DNA of 37,888 bases from a virus: the IMG/VR virus record IMGVR_UViG_3300042935_001052, positions 1-37,888 of that record. One strand, given 5' to 3'. Below, one piece after another: positions 28,642 through 35,194 of the stretch (the first letter of the stretch is position 1; every line of letters starts with the position of its first letter). Both the position numbers and the translations under genes were made by a program. Below the pieces are notes generated by a model. It was not told the origin of the DNA and searched no databases. It saw nothing but the letters and a program-made list of their open reading frames with translations.

Positions 28642-29601
28642 TTATTTGTTTTTAAATTTTTCAAACCAAAATTTAATATTAATTACATTATCAGATAAGT
28701 CATTAGCAAAATCTTGTAATAAGTCTAAAACTTCTTCCTCACTATAACTTCTCTGTTGTTGCCATTTAGCACCAAATTTAGCACATTGTATTAGAGTAGG
28801 ATATTTTATATCTTTTATATGTTCAGATAATGCTTCTCCAAGTGTTTCTTGTTTTCCAAAATATTCTTTTGGAACTTTAAAAGCATTTAATGAATATTCA
28901 ATAGCATCTTGTTTAGGTTCTTCTTTTAACAACTCTTTTATTTCTTTAATTGAAACACAATTAACGTCACCGCATCTACCTTTTTGTGGGTATATATAAC
29001 AACGTTTAATTTCTTTTTCAATACCTCCTACTTTTACATAGCAGTACTTATTATCATCATCATCAAAAGAAAGTAATTCACATTCTCTTATTGGTGCTTC
29101 TTTAAATTCGTCATCACCTAATTCAATAATTGGGTAGTCTGTAAATAATTGTTTAGCTTCTTCTTTTGGAATGATGATTTTGTAATAATATTTTCCATTA
29201 CCCCGATTATAGTTTCTATTCAATTCAACAAACTCACAACTTGGATTTTTAACAAACCATTCTAAAAACTCATCATCAATAGCTTGTACACCGTCTTTGA
29301 TTAAGTCTTGGTCTGTTGTTAAGATGATTTTTTTACAATCAGTCCAATCATAACCATACCCTCCAAAAAAAGATGAATCAGCTTGACTAATCTCATATCC
29401 AATTTTAATTGCTTTTGAATATTTAGGTTTTACAAACCAATTTCCTTCTTTAATTTCTTCATCAGAAGTGATGTAGTTATTTACATTATTTCCTAATGCT
29501 TCTTTAATAGGTTTTATATCGTGGCATCTTGTTAGATTACCTAATTTAGTCATCCATAACCTACTTGGTTTATCTGTTGGTAAAATGTGTATGTTTTTCA
29601 T
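28642..29601 (-). CDS. cassette-family protein 2
   Basis: A 319-residue protein with all cassettes: MKNIHILPTDKPSRLWMTK, ILTTDQDLIKDGVQAIDDEF with WFVKNPSCEF, IIPKEEAKQLFTD, a Cys-containing strand region (YIYPQKGRCGDVNCVS), LLKEEPKQDA, KQETLEEAL, and KWQQQRSYSEEE...WFEKFKNK. Seams at 29149-29167 (one mismatch) and 28909-28927. ATG 29601 chosen over 29667 by the family start. Function unknown. Confidence 0.85.
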   Translation of the reverse strand: MKNIHILPTDKPSRLWMTKLGNLTRCHDIKPIKEALGNNVNNYITSDEEIKEGNWFVKPKYSKAIKIGYEISQADSSFFGGYGYDWTDCKKIILTTDQDLIKDGVQAIDDEFLEWFVKNPSCEFVELNRNYNRGNGKYYYKIIIPKEEAKQLFTDYPIIELGDDEFKEAPIRECELLSFDDDDNKYCYVKVGGIEKEIKRCYIYPQKGRCGDVNCVSIKEIKELLKEEPKQDAIEYSLNAFKVPKEYFGKQETLGEALSEHIKDIKYPTLIQCAKFGAKWQQQRSYSEEEVLDLLQDFANDLSDNVINIKFWFEKFKNK

Positions 29602-29605
29602 AATT

Positions 29606-30451
29606 TTATTTCTTTTTAAATTGTTCAAACCAATCATTGAATGAATATAATCCTTCTCTACCTTCAAAATAAGCTACTTCTAAATCTTCCTCACTATAAC
29701 TTCTTTCTTGTTGCTCTAATTGAGAAATATATCTCAATACGCTTATTGGAACTGCTAAATAATCTTCTTCAGCATTAGCTTTATAATATGATAAATCTCT
29801 TACTTCTTCAAGTGTTTCTTGTTTCATTTCAATAGTATCTTCTATACAAGTACAATCTGTTAAATTGCCATTACAGTCTTTATATTTTTGTTTAGGTTCT
29901 TCTTTTATGAATTTACCATGTATTTTACAACAAAGATTGTTATATGGGTGTCCATTTTCACAAGTACATTTATGTTCTTCTTTTGGAATGATTATTCTGT
30001 AATCATCTTTATAAAATGTTGGATTACCACTTTGTAAAACTTTAGTCAAATAAGTTCTAATTTTTTCACAACTTGGATTTTTAACAAACCATTCTAAAAA
30101 CTCATCATCAATAGCTTGTACACCATTTTTGATTAAGTCTTGGTCTGTTGTTAGGATGATTTTTTTACACATACCACCATCATTCATATATGTGTGAAAT
30201 TTTCCAAAAGCAATAGTATCTTTATTAATATAAATCGGTGAAAATATATGTCTTGTGTTTGTGTAAATATCAATAAAATACAAACCATTTGAATATTTTG
30301 TAACTATTTCATCAGAAGTGATGTAAATGTTCATTCCTTGTGCTTGTTTCATATCATTAATACAAGCGGATGATTTCATTAAAATACCTGTTTTTGTACT
30401 TTTATGTAAAAAAGTTGGTTTATCTGTTCCTAATACGTGTATGTTTTTCAT
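29606..30451 (-). CDS. cassette-family protein 3
   Basis: A 281-residue protein: MKNIHVLGTDKPTFLHKSTK, ILTTDQDLIKNGVQAIDDEF with WFVKNPSCEK, IIPKEEHKCTCENGHPYNNL with a five-Cys insert (CTCENG...CCKIHG; C-x-C and CC could bind metal), FIKEEPKQKY, a second Cys pair (NLTDCTCIED), KQETLEEVRD, and QQERSYSEED...WFEQFKKK. Seam at 29888-29906. Function unknown. Confidence 0.85.
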   Translation of the reverse strand: MKNIHVLGTDKPTFLHKSTKTGILMKSSACINDMKQAQGMNIYITSDEIVTKYSNGLYFIDIYTNTRHIFSPIYINKDTIAFGKFHTYMNDGGMCKKIILTTDQDLIKNGVQAIDDEFLEWFVKNPSCEKIRTYLTKVLQSGNPTFYKDDYRIIIPKEEHKCTCENGHPYNNLCCKIHGKFIKEEPKQKYKDCNGNLTDCTCIEDTIEMKQETLEEVRDLSYYKANAEEDYLAVPISVLRYISQLEQQERSYSEEDLEVAYFEGREGLYSFNDWFEQFKKK

Positions 30452-30459
30452 AATCTTAT

Positions 30460-30987
30460 TTATTTTTTAAATTGTTCAAATAATTTTGGAAGTATCTCAT
30501 TAACCAAAATCTCAACGTCAATTGAATTACCCTTATTGTAACCCCATTTAGATAACTCCTTTTCAAAGTCAATCTTATCCGTTGGAAGAGTTACCAAGTA
30601 CTTCCAATTATCAATCCCATATGAATTGTACTGTTCAATATTGAAGTATTCACAGGTGGGGTTCTCAATGAACCAATCCATCACACCGTCCCCAATATCC
30701 TGAACGCCATCCTTAATTAACTTGGGGTCATTGGTTATAACGATTTTTTTATAATCCTTTCTAACAGACCAATAATCCTTATCATCAATAACACCCTTTC
30801 TTACCCAGCCACCATCAATATACCAATTCAACCCAATGTATTCATCCGATGTAATGTAGATATATCTGCCTTCAACAATTGAATTAATCTCCTTACTTAC
30901 CTGATAATGGTGAGATAAAAATAAACCGGTGTGGTCATAATGTAATCGAGTCCGTTTATCTGTCGGAATTAAATAAATGTTTTTCAT
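30460..30987 (-). CDS. cassette-family protein 4 (short form)
   Basis: A 175-residue paralogue: MKNIYLIPTDKRTRLHYDHT, IYITSDEYIG, IVITNDPKLIKDGVQDIGDG with WFIENPTCEY, then a short unique end LPKLFEQFKK. No KEEPKQ seam and DNA clearly more diverged and GC-richer than its neighbours, so it may be the oldest or an independently acquired copy. It overlaps the upstream small gene by ATGA. Confidence 0.82.
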   Translation of the reverse strand: MKNIYLIPTDKRTRLHYDHTGLFLSHHYQVSKEINSIVEGRYIYITSDEYIGLNWYIDGGWVRKGVIDDKDYWSVRKDYKKIVITNDPKLIKDGVQDIGDGVMDWFIENPTCEYFNIEQYNSYGIDNWKYLVTLPTDKIDFEKELSKWGYNKGNSIDVEILVNEILPKLFEQFKK

Positions 30988-31130
30988 ACCCCAGTTTTTA
31001 TTTTTTTAAATTGGATTAAACCATCGTTGGATGTTCTCTTAAGTATAATATAAAAATACCACTTACTCTTAGTATCAACCTCCCAATTGGACCAAGTCCT
31101 ATTCCACCATTTTTTTATTCTATCTCTCAT
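30984..31130 (-). CDS. small basic Trp-rich protein
   Basis: A 48-residue protein (MRDRIKKWWNRTWSNWEVDT ... GLIQFKKIKTGV). It has a perfect promoter and a 4-nt ATGA overlap with cassette protein 4, so it is probably expressed. In another frame the same DNA near 31015-31040 reads NIQRWFNPI then stop, like the WFNQI end of the cassette family, so the gene's 3' half may come from a frameshifted family remnant. Confidence 0.6.
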   Translation of the reverse strand: MRDRIKKWWNRTWSNWEVDTKSKWYFYIILKRTSNDGLIQFKKIKTGV

Positions 31131-31147
31131 AATCAATTTATTTCCGA

Positions 31148-31178
31148 CAAAGATATAACAAACATTTCATACGGCCAA
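31148..31178 (-). promoter_or_regulatory. Bacteroidota-type promoter of the cassette-family operon
   Basis: Minus strand: TTG, 20 nt, TATCTTTG. The spacer contains ATGAAATGTTTGT, also present in the promoter at 31713-31743. Confidence 0.82.
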
Positions 31179-31181
31179 ATA

Positions 31182-31694
31182 TTAAGAAATTTTAACATAC
31201 AAATTAGGATAACCTTTTTCAATTTTGAAATCCTCAAGAATATTTTTCACAATACCCCAAGTTTCAATATCGTTATCACGTCTTAACACAACAAAAACTT
31301 CGGGGTCATTGTTACGAGAGTTTTCATCAAAACGAACAGAATGAATATATTTACCGGCAAGAGATTCCTTTAATCGTTTTTTTAATTCCGGGAGGAATTT
31401 CTTACCCAACTGTTGTTTGTTTTTATAATGAACAGAAATATGCAAATACCCAATATTGAATATATTTTTTGTTAAACTATTCGTTATCATATTTTGAATC
31501 ACACCTCGGTAAGGAATGAGACCTTTTACCATTTCTTCAGCATCAATCCAAATACTACATCCAAAAGAATTACCCCCAAAATATTTACAAGGGAATTGAA
31601 AACTTCTAATATCGTCATAACCCGTTTCTTTTATTGAGTTCACATAGTATTGAATCCGTTTAGGTAATTCTTCGTAAGTTTGATAATCAACCAT
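31182..31694 (-). CDS. phage protein of unknown function
   Basis: A 170-residue alpha/beta protein starting MVDYQTYEELPKRIQYYVNS. The frame extends to 31754, but the promoter -7 box at 31713-31720 lies inside that part, so ATG 31694 is used. It has a Cys pair in FPCKYFGGNSFGCSIW. No family recognised. Confidence 0.78.
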   Translation of the reverse strand: MVDYQTYEELPKRIQYYVNSIKETGYDDIRSFQFPCKYFGGNSFGCSIWIDAEEMVKGLIPYRGVIQNMITNSLTKNIFNIGYLHISVHYKNKQQLGKKFLPELKKRLKESLAGKYIHSVRFDENSRNNDPEVFVVLRRDNDIETWGIVKNILEDFKIEKGYPNLYVKIS

Positions 31695-31712
31695 TTTATA
31701 AAATTTAAAGAA

Positions 31713-31743
31713 CAAAGATAATACAAACATTTCATTCCACCAA
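31713..31743 (-). promoter_or_regulatory. Bacteroidota-type promoter for 31182-31694
   Basis: Minus strand: TTG, 20 nt, TATCTTTG; leader of about 15 nt. Confidence 0.82.
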
Positions 31744-31752
31744 ATATTATCC

Positions 31753-31800
31753 AAAAAAAAGGGGGCGGGGGGATTTGAATACGAGTGAAACGAGTCCGGG
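31753..31800 (-). repeat. stop-abutting 3' repeat, copy A
   Basis: Begins at the stop of 31801-32571; minus strand reads ACCCGGACTCG ... ATTCAAATCCCCCCGCCCCC and a T run. Confidence 0.65.
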
Positions 31801-32571
31801 TTATATGAATAAAGATTTTTTAATAATAGAATTTAATTCATCAACCTTATTATCATCAACAATAAATTCATCCATATAAAGTTTTCGATTCACCTCAATC
31901 ATAATTCCAATAACATTTTTGTTTTTATTATAATATTTTAATGGAATTATTGTCCCTGAGTACGGGGAATTTATTTTAACAGATAAATTATGATATTCAA
32001 AATATGATTTAATTTGATTAATTAACCATTTTGGTGTGTGAAAATCATCAACACCTAAACAAATGTCCGGTCTAACCTCACTTTTATCTAAATCAGTTAT
32101 AAATGGGATATCACTAAACGAATGACAATCAATAATTACTGCACAACCATACTCATTCAACCTATATTCAACCATTTGATTCAATTTATTATGGTGAATA
32201 TCATAAAATTCTTCTTTAATCTTTTTTTTCACCATATCATCTAACACTCTAAGGTCTTTTCCGTCATCAGTTTTGGTATAAAAAAAACCTCTACCAAGAT
32301 TAAATAATGGTTCATCATTATCGTCCAATCTTTCAACGTCACAAAATATTCTATTATACTCAAAAGTTAGAGATTCGACATTAGGGATGTCAAAAATTTT
32401 ATCAGTAGCAAAATCAACCAATAATTTGGTCTCATTTTCAATATAATTCATATTAAATCCATCATAAAATGGTATTTCTGTTTTTGAATGTGGAATATGT
32501 AGAATCATTTGACCTTCAATTATGTCAATGATTACATCGTTCCCCAATAAAGTGTTTGTTAATACGTTCAT
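31801..32571 (-). CDS. N-formylglutamate amidohydrolase-like protein
   Basis: A 256-residue protein of the N-formylglutamate amidohydrolase (HutG-like, zinc-dependent) family. Blocks in order: HIPHSK (25-30), FNRF-like YNRIFCDVER (72-81), VIIDCHSF (145-152), DICLGVDDFHTP (169-180), NSPYSGTIIPLKYY (201-214) and IMIEVNRKLYMDE (223-235); H28, H150 and E226 are the likely metal or catalytic residues. In bacteria it releases formate from N-formylglutamate; in a phage it may act on another formyl or amide substrate. No signal peptide. Followed immediately by repeat copy A. Confidence 0.9.
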   Translation of the reverse strand: MNVLTNTLLGNDVIIDIIEGQMILHIPHSKTEIPFYDGFNMNYIENETKLLVDFATDKIFDIPNVESLTFEYNRIFCDVERLDDNDEPLFNLGRGFFYTKTDDGKDLRVLDDMVKKKIKEEFYDIHHNKLNQMVEYRLNEYGCAVIIDCHSFSDIPFITDLDKSEVRPDICLGVDDFHTPKWLINQIKSYFEYHNLSVKINSPYSGTIIPLKYYNKNKNVIGIMIEVNRKLYMDEFIVDDNKVDELNSIIKKSLFI

Positions 32572-32609
32572 ATTAAAATAATAAGATAAATTAACATCAA
32601 AAACAATTA

Positions 32610-33203
32610 TTAAGTGTTGTATTTTCTATAGATAATATCAGATTCTCCGTATTTATCTCTAAATTCACCGTTTGGGTCATATTGGGGGTCAAATTTATCT
32701 CGTTTATACTCCTCAAACCCGTGTTTGGAGTAAAAACCACTTAGAAATCCATCATAATGGTCCAAATAACGACCACCATTTTTAATTGCTGACTTAATTA
32801 ACGCATCACCAATACCTTTAATTCCCGAATTATTGAAAACAGACACAATTTCATTATACTCATCACCATCACCTTTCTTCAAAGCATAACCAATATCATA
32901 ACCATCCAACTTAAATGTTAACATATCCTCCAATTCTTCCAAAGAATATTCGGTTAACATCTCACCACGAGATGATTTTCTAATAGACTTCAAAAATAAT
33001 TTTGGACTATGAATAAAATCGTTATGTTTAATTTTATTTATAACAATATATCTATCATCAACCTCAGAGTTTTCAGTAATTTCGGTGGGAATATCAGAAT
33101 AAATTTCAATAAGATGTTCGTGATAAGGTAAGTTGATTGGTTTATGAGATATACCCATCATTTTTTTAATTTTACCAATCTCTTCGTTTAACAAATTTTT
33201 CAT
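32610..33203 (-). CDS. GNAT-like acetyltransferase with a variant tag
   Basis: A 197-residue protein. It starts MKNLLNEEIGKIKKMMGI, a second tag style with L-N-E at residues 5-7. The C-terminal half fits a GNAT fold: YDIGYALKKGDGDEYNEIVS, the acetyl-CoA-loop-like GIKGIGDALIKSAI and the final GFLSGFYSKHGFEEYKRDKF. Substrate unknown. ATG 33203 is chosen over 33227 because it directly follows an ATATTTAT box. Confidence 0.78.
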   Translation of the reverse strand: MKNLLNEEIGKIKKMMGISHKPINLPYHEHLIEIYSDIPTEITENSEVDDRYIVINKIKHNDFIHSPKLFLKSIRKSSRGEMLTEYSLEELEDMLTFKLDGYDIGYALKKGDGDEYNEIVSVFNNSGIKGIGDALIKSAIKNGGRYLDHYDGFLSGFYSKHGFEEYKRDKFDPQYDPNGEFRDKYGESDIIYRKYNT

Positions 33204-33207
33204 ACTA

Positions 33208-33215
33208 ATAAATAT
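33208..33215 (-). promoter_or_regulatory. ATATTTAT box upstream of the GNAT-like gene
   Basis: Sense AATATATTTATTAGTATG. Confidence 0.45.
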
Positions 33216-33227
33216 ATTAATTTTCAT

Positions 33228-33275
33228 AAAAAAAGGGGGCGGGGGGATTGAATCCCGACCGGAGGGAGTTCGGGT
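33228..33275 (-). repeat. stop-abutting 3' repeat, copy B
   Basis: Begins at the stop of 33276-33764. Minus strand: ACCCGAACTCCCTCCGGTCG, then GGATTCAATCCCCCCGCCCC and a T run. Also has a CCCGA/TCGGG stem. Confidence 0.65.
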
Positions 33276-33764
33276 TCACAAACCCCCAACTACATAAGCG
33301 GGGGTAGAATTAATAATCTCCTTAAGACCTTTAACAATTATACCAACATCACCATAAGCCGTATAATTCATAATATCAGTATTCCTCGTATATAATGTTA
33401 TTTTCTTATGTTCCTCTTCCGTCAATTGAACTGTAGATGAATACTTACGAAGTAATTCAATAAATTCATCAACATTCATATCCGGGTTAGCATTCAATTC
33501 CTTAAAGATAATCTCCATACATAAAGACCTTTGAATATAATGGTCATCCTTTTTCTTACCCCCATCCCGAATCAATCCCTCAGATTTTAATCCGGTCTTG
33601 AAATAATTTATACCCGTTAAATCCCATATGGGATTTCTATTTCTTAAACAGAACTCCCTCAATAATATTCTATCACCCTTTACCTCATTAAATCTTGAAA
33701 CCAAACACTTAAAATCCTTCAAGGTCTCCCCAATCTTTAACATCTTTAATTTACTTATCATCAT
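33276..33764 (-). CDS. phage protein of unknown function
   Basis: A 162-residue basic, helical protein (MMISKLKMLKIGETLKDFKC..., LREFCLRNRNPIWDLTG). The frame reaches a GTG at 33794, but the promoter at 33823 allows either; ATG 33764 (or 33761) is preferred. No family recognised. Confidence 0.72.
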   Translation of the reverse strand: MMISKLKMLKIGETLKDFKCLVSRFNEVKGDRILLREFCLRNRNPIWDLTGINYFKTGLKSEGLIRDGGKKKDDHYIQRSLCMEIIFKELNANPDMNVDEFIELLRKYSSTVQLTEEEHKKITLYTRNTDIMNYTAYGDVGIIVKGLKEIINSTPAYVVGGL

Positions 33765-33822
33765 ATTACTTTTCTTTCGGTTTTTTATTCCCACAAATTG
33801 AATATATCTTTTCCATAGTCAA

Positions 33823-33853
33823 CAAAGATAAGATATTCCCCTTTTACAATCAA
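33823..33853 (-). promoter_or_regulatory. Bacteroidota-type promoter for 33276-33764
   Basis: Minus strand: TTG, 20 nt, TATCTTTG. Expected start about 33819, leaving a leader of about 55 nt. Confidence 0.8.
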
Positions 33854-34009
33854 TTTTTTTCCAAAAATTTTTTTTCACTATTTGACCACCCCATTTATAC
33901 CGGGGGATTTTTTCCAAAAATTTTTTTAGAAATTTTAAAACGATTTTCATATAAAGTTTTTTTCCCCCATACACGTCATCGAGAGGATTATCCCCCCTAT
34001 TTGGGATAT

Positions 34010-34130
34010 ATAAGGGGGAGGGAGGGGAGGGGGGATACCCCCACGGGGGATAGGGAGGGGGTATGGGGGGTGTTTAGGGGAGGGGTTAAAAAAAAACCCC
34101 CCGGTAAAAGATGGGGGGAGTGGGGGTATA
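34010..34130 (+). other. G-rich island, G-quadruplex potential
   Basis: More than ten runs of four or more G within about 120 bp of an otherwise AT-rich genome, all on the plus strand (for example GGGGGAGGGAGGGGAGGGG). A hairpin CCCCCC / GGGGGG at 34097-34118 with an A run before it may act as a terminator. Confidence 0.75.
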
Positions 34131-34171
34131 TTCCATATATCCAAATAAACTTCGTACCTCAGGTCGAGAAG

Positions 34172-34238
34172 TTATCAACATGACAGTATGACATTGTTAA
34201 TAAGTTAAGGTAAAAAGTTATCAACAAAGTTATTAACA
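34172..34238. other. TTATCAACA / TTATTAACA site cluster
   Basis: TTATCAACA at 34172-34180 and 34218-34226 and TTATTAACA at 34230-34238, with TTGTTAATAAG between them. TTATCAACA is one base from the DnaA box TTATCCACA. The same words recur at 35757-35832. Confidence 0.55.
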
Positions 34239-34245
34239 TGACATG

Positions 34246-34314
34246 GTGTCAGAGACCAACCAACGGGAGTGTCAGAGACCAACCAACGGGAGTGTCAGAG
34301 ACCAACCAACGGGA
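34246..34314. repeat. three perfect 23-bp tandem repeats
   Basis: The unit GTGTCAGAGACCAACCAACG+GGA occurs head to tail at 34246-34268, 34269-34291 and 34292-34314 without a mismatch, ending 3 nt before the stop codon of the gene at 34318-34791. Confidence 0.95.
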
Positions 34315-34317
34315 GTG

Positions 34318-34791
34318 TTACCTCATTAGATATGCGTTAGGTTTTAATCTCACGGTATAAGTTGGTGGGTCATCGGGGAAGAAAGTTGATTTGGGAGTAT
34401 AATGTAGTGTTAGTTGAGATGGTAGGTGTGAGTATATAAATTCGAGGTCCTCTACTACCTTCTGTTGTATTATATATCCGGGATGGTCTTTAATATCCCC
34501 AAACAAATCACTATTAGGGAATTCTAAATAGGACCATAAGGCATATACTTTTTCGTATTGGGGGTTCGCAAGTACATATGATTCCCAATATGGGTTAACC
34601 GGGACATCCGCATACTCAGATAGTTTGTTGAGGTCTATTATTAAATCAATGTAGTGTAATGATATATATTGAGTTGTTGTATCATCCTTATATCCTATTA
34701 TGAATGGGTATTTCTTTTGTAGACCTTTAACGGTCATATCTATCCCCTTTCTTTTGATTGGGGTTATATCTTTAGGTTTTGTCTCTATCAT
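34318..34791 (-). CDS. phage protein of unknown function
   Basis: A 157-residue protein starting MIETKPKDITPIKRKGIDMT, with YISLHYIDLIIDLNKLSEYA and an aromatic, Pro-rich C-terminal half. The frame runs on to 35013 through a promoter on the other strand; ATG 34791 follows an ATATTTAT box and is preferred. No family recognised. Confidence 0.75.
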   Translation of the reverse strand: MIETKPKDITPIKRKGIDMTVKGLQKKYPFIIGYKDDTTTQYISLHYIDLIIDLNKLSEYADVPVNPYWESYVLANPQYEKVYALWSYLEFPNSDLFGDIKDHPGYIIQQKVVEDLEFIYSHLPSQLTLHYTPKSTFFPDDPPTYTVRLKPNAYLMR

Positions 34792-34795
34792 ACAT

Positions 34796-34803
34796 ATAAA
34801 TAT
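34796..34803 (-). promoter_or_regulatory. ATATTTAT box upstream of 34318-34791
   Basis: Sense AATATATTTATATGTATG. Confidence 0.4.
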
Positions 34804-34839
34804 ATTGAAATAATAATTAATAATCTTTCCCCATTTTAT

Positions 34840-34870
34840 TTGGTGGTGTAGATTATTTGTTATATCTTTG
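34840..34870 (+). promoter_or_regulatory. Bacteroidota-type promoter without a gene
   Basis: TTG (34840-34842), 20 nt, TATCTTTG (34863-34870). The first downstream ATG (34898) encodes only 9 residues. Confidence 0.75.
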
Positions 34871-35190
34871 TACCACATTACCGGTAGATAGTCCGGATGG
34901 GGGCGTACCGAGTGGTGGAAGAGTAGACTCCAACCTGCTTTATATTTAATATAAATCCCCATTCTTTGAGAATATGATAATCGGAGTAAGTACTTTATTT
35001 TTAATTCCCCCATTATTCTCAGTAGATTGGGGGTTTCATTAAGAATCGTTTAATTTCCCCCATCTTGGGGGTGGGATTATCCCCGGAATCATTAGTATTC
35101 TCAGTAGAATGGGGATTTCATTACGAATAATCATCTCACCCTCAGTACTTTATCCTATAGGTTAATAACTATTCTCAAATAAATGGGGGA
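34871..35190 (+). other. gene-free stretch, possible non-coding transcript and repeats
   Basis: No open frame of note on the plus strand after the promoter at 34840-34870. The part 34895-34945 (GAGTGGTGGAAGAGTAGAC) looks slightly like a tRNA D-arm region but no cloverleaf can be drawn. Two 32-bp repeats and a C/G-rich block with TTTCCCCCATCTTGGGGGTG follow. Could be a small RNA, untested. Confidence 0.4.
35015..35128. repeat. pair of 32-bp direct repeats
   Basis: 35015-35046 and 35097-35128 match at 29 of 32 positions (both start ATTCTCAGTAGA and end in TTTCATTA-x-GAAT). A third partial copy begins ATTCTCAAATAAATGGGGG at about 35171. Confidence 0.85.
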
Positions 35191-35194
35191 TTGT

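Larger units (their letters stand above)
27599..29906 (-). repeat. dispersed 19-bp KEEPKQ seam (5 copies)
   Basis: Plus-strand TTGTTTAGGTTCTTCTTTT at 27599-27617, 27947-27965, 28909-28927, 29149-29167 (one mismatch) and 29888-29906. Each copy encodes K-E-E-P-K-Q in the same frame and sits where two otherwise different protein cassettes meet. Confidence 0.85.
33854..34317. other. gene-free region with G-rich island and repeats
   Basis: No credible gene. It holds a direct repeat TTTTTTCCAAAAATTTTTTT (about 33849 and 33909), the G-rich island, TTATCAACA sites and three tandem 23-bp repeats, described separately. Open frames here are low-complexity Pro- or Gly-rich products of the G runs. Confidence 0.7.

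Noticed and set aside
33791-33816. Short peptide frame MEKIYSICGNKKPKEK
   Set aside because: Only 16 codons in the leader of 33276-33764; could be a leader peptide but nothing supports it.
34001-34183. Open frames in the G-rich island (Gly/Arg-rich on plus, Pro-rich at 33947-34144 on minus)
   Set aside because: Low-complexity products of G runs with no start signals and no protein-like composition.
34890-34950. tRNA-like segment (GAGTGGTGGAAGAGTAGAC)
   Set aside because: Resembles part of a class II tRNA, but no acceptor stem, 7-nt anticodon loop or T-arm can be paired.
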